The notes below the pieces were generated by a model. It was not told where the DNA came from. It worked only from the letters and a program-made list of their open reading frames with translations, and made no database searches. This document shows positions 1-12,404 of a stretch of DNA of 64,000 nt, piece after piece. The stretch's first letter is position 1; each line of letters begins with the position of its first letter. This DNA comes from Kudoa neothunni. Lineage: Eukaryota > Cnidaria. The stretch lies in contig OZ199838.1 in NCBI GenBank assembly GCA_964304625.1, positions 14,570,001 to 14,634,000 on the forward strand, in the 5' to 3' direction. A program made the position numbers and the translations under genes.

Positions 1-292
1 ACCTACATTTATTTTTATCATTAAATACGTAAATAGGGGTGAATATTTTAGATTTAATATAATTATCTAGAGAATTAATTGATTCAAAAACAATAAAAAT
101 GTTTTTTTAACAAGACATGAATTAATCAACAAAATTTCGTTACATTGAATAAGCGACCCATATTTCAAAGTTCAAAATTATTTTTGAGATTTTTTTTCCA
201 TAAATCCAATTATTTATAGCCATCATTTGTATTTTATCAATTTATTAAGTTCAACGTTGTGACAGCGTTCAATAAAATTTAAAAAACTAGAC

Positions 293-785
293 CTATATGA
301 GGAAAAAATTTTTCAATATTTCCTGGTTGTCTTTGATTTTTTTATTATGAATTTCAATGCTTAAATTCTTCTGTGTGTCAAATAGCAAACCAATTCTGGT
401 AGATCCAAATGTTTTCAATAATATTTTTTTATAATGTTGTACAGATCGCTCATGTTTATTCAAAGCGTTAGGCAGGTTATTCAAATTAGAATATCCTTCT
501 TTCACCTAGATATTTTCATTAGGCGCTAAAAATAAATAACAGGCAAGGGAAACACAAAAGTTTTTTAGTTGTAGTACATCCATACAACCATTCTTTCCTC
601 CCGTATCGTACGCTATGAAAGATACGAGTAATTTTCTCTCCTTTCTGTTGTTTAATTTCATAAAGTTTCGGTGTTGGTCTACCATTTGTTATGATTCTCA
701 TCTTTCCTTCATAGAGATGTTTTGAAAACTGTTTGAGATAGTGACTATCCATGTTTGAAAGTAACGTGATAAAACCAACAAACAC
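293..785 (-). mobile_element. hAT-type transposase fragment (ZMYM1-like, decayed)
   Basis: Two minus-strand reading frames (785-519 and 505-293) carry consecutive parts of one protein. The first has the TTF/MYM-type zinc-finger signature common at the start of ZMYM1-like hAT transposases: a GRPTP motif, then KEWLYGC and LCFPCLLF. The second has the next conserved block, with KHERS..H, KTFGSTRIGLLFD and IHNKKIKDNQEILK. The frames are offset near 510, so the copy is broken. Only this N-terminal part is present; no catalytic DDE/RW region or terminal repeats were found. This is a fossil DNA transposon, recognised by motif memory and not by a database search. Confidence 0.75.
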
Positions 786-2580
786 TTCAACAGATAATCA
801 AAATAGCGATTAGGAATAATTTATGTATAACTCGCATTTTCTCAGAAGTACTACCTAATTTTATCACTTCGAAGACATTTATTAAGATTTAAATATTTCA
901 TAATTTAAAAAATAACTAGAATTTCATGTATGAGGGATGCAAATCGGTTGTCGTTATTGCGTGTTGTCACGTGACTACACAGAGTATGTAGGATTTCGTT
1001 TACGTACCCTAGTTAGTACAAAAAATAGAGATGCGCGGAATCGCACCGCATGTGTCAGCTACGCGCGTCTACGTGTGTTTTATATAGGAGGCCGGAGGCA
1101 ACCGTCACCTCTGCCTAACTTGACCTAAATATTTGGAAAATTTTTCCATTGATTGCATAACATTTTTTATATGTACATTATACACTCACAACTGAAAATT
1201 TCTTATTCATCTATATTGGAAGTTGGCAGATCAGGCATGGCAGGCCTCAATTTACCAATGCTTTACACACCTGGATCCATGAAAATTACTCTAGGTCGAG
1301 TTATTTTGGTCTATTATTGATATTGATTCTGGTTTATATATTTAAACTAATACTGAGATAAATGCAAATCATTTTTCTGTTTACGTGTTTCATTAATACA
1401 CACATTATTTATTTTAGAATTGGCGTTATCTTATTAATTCTCATGTTACACCCTGTAATGCAGGTACAAAAATTTCCCCACCCAACATACTCCAGGGTAT
1501 GCACTGCATACCCAGGCGGCACATGCCTGATTGATGTGAGCATATTATTTATATTATGCTGTTGTTTATATATCAGATACAAAATAAGTTTTCAATGCAA
1601 TTTCAAGATCGCGTGAAATTTTTATTCAATTTTCATTTCTTCCACGTAATTTGAAGATATTGACTAATACGAAATTTTTGAGAATTTTATCTTTTTAAAT
1701 CATTATCAGTAATAATGTTTACGTAATACAATGCAGCAGTGCTCGCACGTAATAAGTCGGGGAATGATGTCTTGTTACGTAGAATCGCTGCATTACGTAT
1801 GAGCCATGTTTTCGATTTTATTATTTATAGAGTTAATAATTTTTTTGTATTTAATAGACGTGGACATCTAATTCTTATGTATAGTAAATTGTGGTATAAG
1901 AGTTTGATTTAGTGAAATAGAATAGACGATTACACACGAGCCCTGTTGCATTGTATTTTATCTTCAGTCCGCAACCAAACAATTCAAGCATGAAATGGTT
2001 AATACATTTGACTTGATAAGTATATTTTGAAAATTTTCATAATAATTTAAAAGCCAATTAAAACGTCTACACAAGCTTTATTTATGATCGTAACACATTA
2101 TAATCTGATGTTATTAATCATTAATCCTATTAGTATTTAACTACGGCTTCCTCTGGGGGAGGGGAGACACGTCATTAACTTAGAGACTGGTATTGTTAAA
2201 CATAGTGTCTTTCTCGCTGCCACCTCTGTTACAATGATGAATTGACAATGTACGTTATAATCAGGTAGATTAAATTCTTAAATACTCAAACTGTATCCTT
2301 AGATTTGATTGAACCTTCATCAATCAAAATGGATACCGCCGTTTTAATTTTATTTTTCCTAAGCATTTAGATTATTTGGGTTGATATTGAGTGTCTATCA
2401 AGCTGTTTTTAGGAATAATGTATTTTTGTTTAGGTAGGGAATGAGGCATTAATTTGAGCAATAAAAATCAGTATCCGTCATTTTTAATCATGCTAAATGG
2501 AACTTTTGCTATTTTTATTTGCTCCCTAGAATTTTATCAATTTTAATCCTAATCTGCATGTACGTATGCTCAACTGTAAT
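786..2580. other. Intergenic, no gene seen
   Basis: This stretch is AT-rich except for a CpG-containing island at about 930-1130 and two inverted repeats (1495-1513 and about 1721-1799). Short ORFs inside it show no recognisable protein. Confidence 0.5.
1495..1513. repeat. Perfect 9-bp inverted repeat
   Basis: GGGTATGCA and TGCATACCC are separated by one base. A second palindromic stretch, ATGCAGC/GCTGCAT extended by TACGTAA arms, lies at about 1721-1799. Both sit in otherwise anonymous DNA and may be remnants of small transposons. Confidence 0.6.
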
Positions 2581-2581
2581 T

Positions 2582-2757
2582 TTTAATCCCATTAACTCTT
2601 ACTCACAAGCTGCATGTAGATTTAATTTATTAGAATATGCTGTGCTTTATTATTTGAGATCTATTATTTCGCAATTGTGGGGCAAAAAATTTAAATATAA
2701 CCTAAACTATCGAGACCTTAATATTATTTACCATACAAATAGTCATTTTCGTAAATA
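2582..2757. repeat. Interspersed repeat family R1, copy 1
   Basis: This aligns by eye with 21430-21606 over about 175 bp. Shared blocks include GTAGATTTAATTT, a CTAAACT block and ATATTATTTAC followed by AATAGTCA, with many substitutions and small indels between them. The family type is unknown and no coding capacity is seen. Confidence 0.55.
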
Positions 2758-3550
2758 ATTCAATTAATGTTCAGGGAATTCCGGTATTTACCCGAATACT
2801 TGACATATAATATTGTAATGAATTAATATCCTAAGAAAGTTTTTAATCGAACTAAAATCTATGTTATCATAATTCCATCGATTCGGATAAATTAATTAGT
2901 TCATTGTTAAATAAACATGTTTGTTAAATTGGAATTAATATTAACAGGTTTTCATGCGAATCAGGATTATAACCTATCATTAAATAATTTCAAATATTTG
3001 TTTGGAAACATTAAAAGAAGTTATTTCAAACAGCGATTAAATAAAATATTAAACCAAAATGATAATAAGTCCTAGGTCGGAAGCTGAATTTAGATCGTTA
3101 GCAGGTGTTATCGTATCTAAATTATTTAAGAGAAAATCCGATTTTCACCTGATCTCTTAATAAATCATCTGTAGATAAAATTTTCCAATGTTAATTTTTA
3201 TGCATGAAAAATAGTCATGTTTAAGATGTGTGCATGAACAAATCAGAAAGCAAAAAGTTATAATCCCAATTCGGATTAAAAGAATGATAACATTTTGAGT
3301 TAGTGGCGTAACAACTCGAGTTAAATTACTTTTAGGAGGGTGAAAACGAAACCATTGGATATTTGTGAACTATTTTAACATTTTCACTCTAACAATTCAG
3401 TGCTGATAAGCCGATCATCAAATTAGTTTTATTTAAATTAGCAGAGCATTAAAATTCTTAATATTGTTTGCTCCGTGGTTTCGTGAACTACGAGACTCAA
3501 TATTAACATTTAACAATAAGAGGAGGCCATCGTCTGTGATACCTCTCTCC
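2758..3550. other. Intergenic 5' flank of the E-Syt partial paralog
   Basis: AT-rich with no recognisable coding block. The reading frame of the next gene is open upstream of its first ATG back to about 3464, so an upstream exon or non-ATG leader is possible but unsupported. Confidence 0.4.
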
Positions 3551-5036
3551 ATGAAGAATTCCCTCAACGTAAATACAACCATTAAAATAAATGAAGAGAG
3601 TAATTACTCTGACAGTAGCAATAAACAACATCGACAGAAAATATCTACATTGAAGTGCTTGAAAATGCCTGATGACAATACCAGTCACAGTAATGAAAAT
3701 ACAGAAACCGACGAAAAACCCTTATTTAAAAATTCATCATCATGCAGAATTAATTCAAATCCCATAACGACTGCTGATCATGCGTTACTAACACCATTAG
3801 CGAGTAAATTATTTGATCGGCTGCAGAGAATGGGAAATGAGCATAATGCCCATGGTCCTATAATTCAATCCACATGTACTCATGAATGCCTACCATTAAA
3901 ATCTCCTGTTTCAATATTGAGTTGTGAGATAGTTGAATCTACTGCTAAAAAATTTTCCAAAAAACCTGGAGATAAATGCCGATCCCTTGAATATATGTTA
4001 ACTAATGTGATACAACAAGACACCTACATCAGTTATGCTCGCTCGAAGGAAGACATTATTCAATGGAATAATAAAGTTATGAAAATTGTTGATGAAACTT
4101 CTCGTATTGAACAAATTACTGTGAGTGTTTCAGATGTGGAGCTGCTCCAAAATATCACGACTTACTCGGATGGCACAGTGCTTAAACATACTGATTCGAC
4201 TGCGACCCCAAGCTATCATGTACGATATTTTTTATATTATAATCTCTATTATTATACGTTTTTTAGTTGAGTGTAAATGTGGTTAACGAGATAAAAAATG
4301 GTGTTCTATTCCCCAAAACCTACAAGTCGGACAACAGTGACGAAGAAATTGTTATAGATATCCAGCTACAGAAACTATATCCCATTCAACACCCATGGAA
4401 AAACTATTCTGAGATTATATTTTGTTTTTACATCAAAAGTGCAGCTATTGAAAAACCTAATACTTTAAAAAACAATATTATGTAAAACTGGAACTCAAAT
4501 GCTCAAGTGGAAATAAAAAGCAGAAAGTAATTGATAAAAATCAACTCACGCCACGAAGACCATGTATTAACCATAAAATTTTATATAACAGTTGGGTTTT
4601 TTTGAAAGTTCCTACATTCCATGAATCACCTTTAATACGTTTGTCCTTATGCGACGCGATAACCAATAAAGTCAAAGGTAGCAGATTGTTTCTTCCCAGA
4701 GACAATTACATATGCTCTGAAAGAGACAATCAAAGTGTTTCGTCTATGGATGCGGACATGAATGCAATTTATACTGTCATTCCAAAACGAACAACTAACA
4801 AAAATCTTCCTACCAAAGTACAAACTTCGACTGTTGCTTCTCCATATGGAATCACTACGATAACATCAACAGATGACGGTTTCAACCAAATCGATATCAA
4901 TGGGCCTTTATTCTTGAAAGCGGAATCGCCCTTATCACGTCCATCTCAACTGAAGCATGTCACCGATATGCTTACTCTCAAAAGTCATACGATTGGAGAG
5001 ATAAACTTTTATTATGGATGTTACCATACTCGCTGA
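3551..5036 (+). pseudogene. Partial E-Syt paralog (C-terminal C2 region), frameshifted
   Basis: Exon 1 (3551-4219) encodes a Ser/Asn-rich stretch of about 223 residues with no homology I recognise. Intron 4220-4266 is 47 nt, GT-AG and phase 0. Exon 2 begins with L-SVNVVNEIK and reads as a diverged copy of the last exon of the E-Syt gene at 8085-10904: IIFCFYIKSA matches LILCFYIQSV, and SWVFLKV matches EWIHLSV. The intron lies at the same place and phase in both genes, which supports duplication. At about 4467-4472, in a run of six A, the frame changes from the one holding exon 2 to the one used from 4482 to the stop at 5034-5036. No GT-AG intron can bridge it. This is either a decaying duplicate or a sequence indel. 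The SMP and first C2 domains are absent. Confidence 0.6.
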
Positions 5037-5619
5037 GTTCCATCCAAAACTTTTTTAATGTCATTTAGAACGCGATTTGTATTTTTTGTACTGTGTTTGA
5101 ATTTTACTCTTTTTTAACTTTATGGCAAGTAAGACTAATTTCTTTCTATTATATCAAATTTTACTTTTTAACTTACGTTTTGTAGTTTTTGGCATTCAAT
5201 AATATAATTTATTAAAAATGTGCGTATCGTCTCAAAACATTAAAGTTTAATCATTAAACTTTAATGTACTCTAGAATTTTATTTATAAAAAAAAGTAAAA
5301 TGAGAATTTTACACCACATTAGATTAAAATGGCGACGGTATGATATTTTTTGGTTCTATGATGAAACATCCGATGCAGTTTATTGGGTTAGTCATGTCGG
5401 CTCAGTAAATTCTGTTGAAAAGACAGCGAGTCGTGCATATAACCTCTCACTTAGTTCAACAGTCAGAATGTAGCGGTTAATTAACTAGACGTCCTCATTT
5501 TGAGGAGGTCATTATCAAGAATCATACCACTTAAAGGCGGTTAACTCTGCGGATCTCGCTATATTTGTATTAGCTAACACCTTCCAAATGATTAAACAGT
5601 CCAATCTAATCCTTTTATT
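5037..5619. other. Intergenic
   Basis: AT-rich. A 70-codon plus-strand ORF at about 5264-5473 has a coding-like patch (KWRRYDIFWFYDET), but no family was recognised and it may be repeat-derived. Confidence 0.35.
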
Positions 5620-6085
5620 TTTTTACAAGGTCAAACCTCAGGCAAAACTTATTAATTCGGTTTTGGAGTTATGACTGAACAGGTTACCTTACCAATGCTG
5701 TAAATACTTCAAGACTAGTAATATCTACCTCTTATCCTTTTGTAGTAGTGTATAAAATGAGTCTACTAAACCTTTCTCGTTTCTATAGCAACTACTACTT
5801 CAAACCCAATCCACAAACCCATAAATCCATAAGGACATTGGTTCTATAGATATTTTATGGCTGCTAGTACATCCCCGATGATTCTAACGTCTAATTCAAC
5901 CCCTCCTGTTGGATCAAACTATAATTTCGGGTTAAATTACATATTTTAATGCAATCTCACTCTAAAAACAGCTCCTATTACTGGATAGAGCTACATTCGT
6001 ACGGAAACAGGAGACTGATTAGCAGCGGGAGTAGAACTTAATACCTTTGGGTATTGAGTCCAGTCATCAAATCATTGAGGGGTTA
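5620..6085. repeat. Interspersed repeat family R2, diverged copy
   Basis: This aligns by eye with 23100-23600. Examples are CAAGGTCAAACCTCAGGC against CAAGATAAAACCCCTGGC, a shared GTAGTGT block, and a shared CAGCTCC...GGATAGA block near the distal end. This copy has lost most CpG-rich sequence and looks the older of the two. The other copy carries tRNA-like pol III boxes, so the family may be a long tRNA-derived SINE. Confidence 0.5.
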
Positions 6086-8084
6086 TTTAGTCTTCAAATT
6101 TAAAATAATATAATTCCAACTTCCGCATTAAACTAAACTATAACTGCAATTGGGTCACATTTGATAATGAATGTACACTGTAACAAAAGATTCCATTATG
6201 TAACGGAGATGCAAATTCCAGTTGTAATGGTTTTATCTATCAAACATTTGAATTCATAACTTTCAAAATTACAGTTCAGTAACGAGCTATACACTTACGT
6301 TTTCTATTCTGTATCTTATAGTAACGGTGGCATCTCCAGAATTTCCCCAGTAATATGCCCGTACCCTGATCGGATAGTCATCACGTATGTTACTTTGAAT
6401 TTAAATAAATTTGTTCCAAAAAGAATTAATATTGTAAAAATCAAACATCATTTAATTCAATTACAAATTCATCTCAATTTATAAAAAATATATATAAAAA
6501 GGAAAATTCACTAAGATAATTTTTCAAAATTAACTCATAATAATTAATATTATGATTTGTGTTATTTATACAAAATTCATTTCCTTTTATATGGGGTCTT
6601 CTCCGCTAGCTGATTCCTTCTAAATAAAATAAATGGCGGTAAAATATTTATGCATCCATTCAGAAGCTAGATTAGTTGGCTCTAATTTTCTATTAATTAT
6701 AAATATAAATTCGATTTAACGATTCATCTGATGATCCATATTCCTACGCCTAATGACAGGAAGCGCGCGTTTTAATAAAGCCTAAGTAAAAAGTGATTTA
6801 ATAATTAAACTGTAAATTCGGCCCCCCTCAATGTCATAATTAAATTGTTGTTAAACGCTTAAGATAGATATCAATAAAAGAAACATTGATGGAGCATAAT
6901 TAATATTAAAATAATAAGTGGATTATTCTAATAATAATAATATATTGATAAATAATAGTTATATATGGTCGAATGCAAACGAATATTCAAGAAAAGATTA
7001 ATAATAGTATTATTATCTTACTAGGACACGTATATCAATAGGAAAATAATTAATTTTAAGGTAAAAATGTATCATGATGGCCGTAATCCAAATCAGCGAC
7101 AACGTACAAAAACGAGTCTGATGAATATTTTAATAATGAGTATTGATCAGTGTTGAGTCATCAGTAGGGTACTTTCAGCAACCGCTGTTTGTCATCACAA
7201 TAACATTTGCAGTAATCTATTGACGTAGAGAACTCCTAGTCCCCCGCGATTATTTCGACAGACTATACCACCAATTGAGGTGACTCATGTAAAGCATGCC
7301 TTATGTGCTGTAGAATTTAAGTGGGATATCTCTGATTTTGTTGGATTGTCATATTTCATCCTTATCGATTGCCAATTGCTAAATCTATGTCTGTAAGAAA
7401 AAAGAATTCGTATTATATACATGCATTTGATGTTCAATTGTAGCATATGCATAACTATAATATCAAAAATAATATATTGAATGAAAATAAGTCATTCCTG
7501 GCAAAAATTATTGCATAAATATAACGCTAATCTGGGTTTAAAAATATAGGATTAATATTCGAACTAATTATAATCTATAATCTGAAAATTAGGTCATTAT
7601 TCTGCATTTTAACCAATTTTAATAATTATACAATCTATCACATTTTATAATGGTGATAATTGCATTCAAATCTCATCGTTGAATATCGCGGAATTAAAAA
7701 TTTCAATATTCTTTATTTACGATGTATTGATTTCTTATTTTGTAATTTAAAAAATTTCTATACGTTATTGTTGTTGTTTTTATTTGGTAATCACACAAGA
7801 TAACACACTTTGAATTAACTTTATCATGGGTGAGATAAGATGACGTTACACGCATACCCATTATTTATTGAGATAACTGTGTTGGTTCACTGAATAAGTG
7901 CTATTGGTTTGATTGAACAAATTAAATGATTTTTTACGCTTAAAATAAAATAATTTCTAAGTGAACGCAAGTGGAAATTTCGGCACATTATAGAGTTATA
8001 GAGGGGCATATAGCAGAGCAAGTTGTAACGCAATCAATTTGATTTCGGATAATCTTACAGAACTGTTTAATATATATTGTGCTA
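6086..8084. other. Intergenic upstream of E-Syt
   Basis: About 2 kb of AT-rich DNA with no supported exon. A slightly GC-richer patch at 7140-7330 holds no open frame. The promoter of the E-Syt gene should lie in the right part, but I see no clear core element. Confidence 0.4.
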
Positions 8085-10904
8085 ATGATTTTTTTATTTG
8101 TTGTGGGAATCGTTGGTGGAATTGCGGCCAGTTATTTTTACCTCAAATACGTTTCTAGTTATAGCCCGGCTTCCACCAACCAAGATACAACAATTCGACC
8201 CAGTATGAATGAACTCCTTCTCAATATGGAAAACTCTGAAAATGAATTATTGGAAATAGTTTCCAAATTAGCCCCTCAATGGATGTTATCTCCTGATTAC
8301 AGCCGTTGTGAATGGCTGAATAATATTCTTAAAATCAGTTGGCCCACCCTCAAAATCTATGCAACCAATCTTATTCACGATAGCTTCTATCAACATATCA
8401 ATAATTACATGAGTGGTGTTATCGGTAACACCCATATAACTAAACTCCACCTTGGACATTCACCTCCTAGATTTGATGGAATAAAGGTGGTAGGAAATAG
8501 AAGTCCCAATGATATCCTTATTGTTGATATGCATTTCATTTACTATGGAGATGCAACAGTGGAACTGGAATTCAATCGACTTCCATTGGGTATCAAAGAT
8601 ATATTTATAAGGTGGGTGAGCAAAATTGTGCTAGTGTTTAGACTTTATGTTTGGTTGGATTTAGGGCTCCAATTCGCTTAACTCTACAGTTGGATCAAGC
8701 AATGCCACCATTTATAAGTGGCTTTGATATTTGCCTCTTGACTATTCCAACAATTCGATACGATCTCACAGGCATCCTTAATATAATGGAGTTTCCGGGG
8801 CTAAAACAAAAGTTTGATAAACTTATCCACTACACATTGGAATCCAACCTTCTATTTCCCCAAAAACTCTATTTTCCGCTAGTGCCGATTGAGGAAAACC
8901 AAAAACAATTTCAAGCCAAAAAATTTCGAATTCTAAAACTCCAATTTGAACAGGATCCAAGAATAGAACGAAAACTGTATGGAGCAATCGAATTTAACAA
9001 TAAAGAATACAAAATTGTTATGGGTGATGATCGCCCATCGTCACATATTTCCAATGAGGTTATACTACTGATTCGAACTTATTTGGATAGCAGTGCCAAA
9101 GTGGAATTGTATGAGGATGAAAAATTTAGAATCGATCGCAAAATGTTACATTCTATGCTTAGTTTTCGCAACCTATACCAAAACCACACCGAACACAACG
9201 TGTTAAAAGTTATAGAATATCATGATAAAAAATATCCCCAGGGTGCTGATCCTAATATTTTATCCAATGTACAATGGCTATCATTGTGTTCGGAGAAGCC
9301 GGAGCAAGCTGAAACCGCTTCACCTGTGCATCAACAGTACTCGGTGATAACGCTGAAATTGTTTTCGATTAAGGGGGCATTCCAACATGATTTCGCTTCT
9401 TCCGGCCGAATTACTCCCATACTCAAAATTCAATATCTTGACAATGTGGAGGAATTAAAAGAACTTTTATGGTGTGATAACGTGATTGAAATCTACGATG
9501 TGGTGGATTTTCTGGTGGATAGCAGCAACATATCAACCGATCCAATCACGATCACCGTTATCAATCAATCCAACAATGAAACCATCGGAATAGCTAAGCT
9601 ATGTGTATTCAATGACGAGGGTCAATATATCCACAAACAAATTAATAACAAAGTTTCAGTGCACAGTAATGAAATGGTGGAATGTAATCTGTTTTTGAAT
9701 TTACACCACTATTACATTCGATCGGGTGATTCGCCAGTCTTGGAATGTAACCCAATATTTGGTGTATCTAATACGATCAACGCAGAAGAAAATGATTCCG
9801 TTAACACAATAAATGACATACCTCACTCAATCCTTTATTTGGATATTATAAGAGCCAGAAATTTGAAAGCTCTTGACATATCTCTAACCGAGTATTCAAG
9901 CGATCCGTACGTGATTGTTAAGATGTGTGATTTCGTTTACAACACCAAGACCATAAGACATTCATTAGATCCAGAGTGGAATGAACATATTTCGGTGGTG
10001 GTTCCTTGTAGTTATTTTTCGATGAAACTTGTTTTCGAAGTAATGGACTATGATAATGTGACCTCAAACGATTTTATTGGTTCGGTAAGTTGTTCATTCG
10101 TCACTTAAACAAACGCTGTATAATCGGCTATTATATAACAGAATATTTTTTAATGGAAGCTATAACTTATTTTTTATTTAGGTGTCGTTGTTTATTAGTG
10201 ACGAGCTACAAAGGAAGAACCCTTCACCAAGGTGGTACTCGCTCAGTGACGATGGAGGCGAAATTCAACTCAAAATAAATATCAAGCCGTTACACATGAT
10301 AGACGTTTGGAAACCACAAAAACAACTAATTCTATGTTTTTACATTCAAAGCGTCAATATACTTACCAAAGATAATTACAAACATAAATACCAGCTGTTA
10401 ATAGAGAAATCTACAGATTCTCCTCCTGATGAAGCCCAACATACCTCTTTCCAAGATTGCAAGGGCAAACTCATTCAGTTCAACGAGTGGATCCATTTGA
10501 GTGTATCAACTACTTCCACATCAAAACTTCAATTCTTATTGATCTCTAAAAATAAGAAAAAGATGAAAGGATTTCTGGTGGTGGATTTGAATTATCTAAC
10601 TGTGTCAAATTCGTTACCTTTCCTGGAAAACAATTACAACAGCACATTAAATATTGCACAATCAGAAAATAATATAAAAGAAGCGTGTGATAGAGAGAGT
10701 ACTTTAAAATTAAAACCATCAAGTTCTTCAACTTCGCATGGATTAACAAACAGACGCTCCATAAAAAAATCATCCTCTTTTGCCAACGCTGATATCAATT
10801 TTGACCCTGTCTACAATGATTCCAAACAAATCTTTAAGGTGCTCAAGAAAGATAACAAATCTATTGCATGTGTGTCTTACAAGGTGTTTTTTGCTACCCA
10901 CTAA
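8085..10904 (+). CDS. Extended synaptotagmin-like SMP/C2 lipid-transfer protein
   Basis: Three exons (8085-8611, 8665-10084, 10182-10904; introns 53 and 97 nt) give 889 residues in one uninterrupted frame. An N-terminal hydrophobic segment (residues 1-20) is followed by an SMP domain. It has the E-Syt landmarks EWLNNILKISWP, an IRLTLQL strand, MPPFISGFDICLLTIPTI and the FPGLKQ...LLFPQKLYFPLVP run. A degenerate C2 follows, then a clear C2 with EYSSDPYVIVKM, LDPEWNEH and MDYDNVTSNDFIG, which includes Asp residues of the calcium loops, and finally a third, weak C2-like region. The family tethers the ER to the plasma membrane and moves lipids. The first ATG (8085) is chosen because the GTG six bases upstream is not a usual eukaryotic start. 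TMEM24/C2CD2 is the alternative, but the multiple C2 domains favour E-Syt. Confidence 0.85.
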
Positions 10905-11111
10905 CCCAATATCTTTCCAACTTGTAGTGAACAAAATTCGGAATCACGCACATTAATCATATCTTTCAATGATTGTTAATATATTTTTTTCTATGCGCTC
11001 GCATTACACACAAAATATAAATTATAGGAAAACAATAATTCAATAATAAATTTTTCTTAAAGCTAGCTATCAGTCAATTGTGGTAAACACTACAATTTAA
11101 TTTAGAATATT

Positions 11112-12191
11112 TTATACAGTTATTATTATGGTTACCAAAAATTCCACAAAACAATTTTGATTCTTTCGCGTGGTAAGAATGTGCTGAATCGATAAAACTT
11201 TGCTCGCTGTAGCGATTCGAATGCTGAATTTATTTGATTTGTTCATTGCTTTGAAGGCTAGCTTTACAAATTTTGTCTTATAGCTAGATAGATAGGTTAA
11301 ACAATTGTACATCCATCGCAATTACCTGACAATAATGGGATCCAAAATTTCCGATAAAATAATGAGTTCTGAGGACACATCCAAATCAATCTAACATTGT
11401 CGTATCAACCGCTCACACCTAAGAACTATACGTGAGATTCGGTGGATTGGCCGGTAGTTGATATTCGAAAATAATCAAAATTTGGATCCATCTTGAATGT
11501 AACGTTGTCCGAGGAAGAATCGATATCATTGAGAATATCACGCGTAGTCTCGCACTGTGTTCATCCAAAGCGAATGCAAATCATATTAAAACTCCCAAAA
11601 TTACTTTCAATATAAATTTGTTCAAATGCTCTGATTGATCAAACTCCAGCGGTACAATCTCACTAGGCTGCCGACAATGTATTTCAAATCGACCAGCCAT
11701 ATCACCAATGTCACTCAACCTATTGGGAAAAATAGTTGTAAATCATTTGTCTGACTCATTTTTTGATGTACTCAACCACAAATTCTCGACCATCTCCCCC
11801 ATAGGAGAATTCAGCATGGCTATTAACCACTGTGCCCTTCATATTCATACACATTGTCAAACTTTCCTAATGGGATTTCAATAATTAATTTAACTAACGC
11901 CACGCCAATCACAATAAGCGAATTGATTGAAGCATCAAAGTGGATGGTCTCACCACTGAATTCATAAGAATCGAAATTCTCCGCACAATAAAATGCATTC
12001 ACTTGAAAGCATTTCGCGATTTGAGCAGTAAATTTGATCCCGTGTTCATTGAGAGTGATAGTTATGTCCTGTGTGTTGTTGGTGGTTAATCAACAACATT
12101 ATTATCAGCCTAACTCACATACATTGGTAACTTTAATTATTTTCATCATGTCAATCAGACATTTGCAATCAGACAAAGCTGCTTTAAGCAT
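11112..12191 (-). CDS. RAD1: RAD1, 9-1-1 checkpoint clamp subunit
   Basis: Seven small exons: 12191-12123, 12068-11904, 11866-11772, 11719-11605, 11554-11432, 11390-11326 and 11283-11112. Introns are 54, 37, 52, 50, 41 and 42 nt, and all phases agree. The joined frame is 804 nt, or 267 residues (human RAD1 is 282). Colinear matches to RAD1 include NEHGIKFTAQIAKCFQVNAF (human NGIKVTVENAKCVQANAF), GGDGREFVVE (EEGGVVTV), CRQPSEIVPLEFD (QEPEETLDFDF), NFDYFRISTTG (PYFRLSTFG) and the C-terminal SIRIA...QNCFVEFLV (SIRTD...QICFVEYY). The product is a PCNA-like fold of the RAD9-HUS1-RAD1 DNA-damage clamp in the nucleus. It converges on E-Syt with about 207 bp between stops. Exon 7 may have a further 3' exon, because a GT donor-like site lies near its end. 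Confidence 0.9.
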
Positions 12192-12404
12192 GTTCGAAGG
12201 AGTTAAAGGAGGGTCAACTCCACGTGCGCCGGTTGCTGTGCTTTACTCCAACTTCTATCCAATCTTGAATTTGTTCGTATCGTATAAAGTTGTTTAATAA
12301 GCTATTTATATTGTAAAAATAATAATTATGTTATACTTATTTAATATTAAAAGTTTGTTTCGAGTAACTTATAAATAAATGTCAAAATCATCGAATTTTT
12401 AAAG

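Noticed and set aside
5500-6100. Nuclear copy of mitochondrial rRNA
   Set aside because: None of the conserved 16S or 12S core motifs are present; the sequence instead aligns with the repeat at 23100-23640.
11112-12191. RAD1 exons seemed to be in scrambled order
   Set aside because: One block (GGDGREFVVE) first looked like the C-terminal FVEYY strand. A better C-terminal match (QNCFVEFLV) lies at the 3' end, and all seven exons are then colinear with consistent phases.
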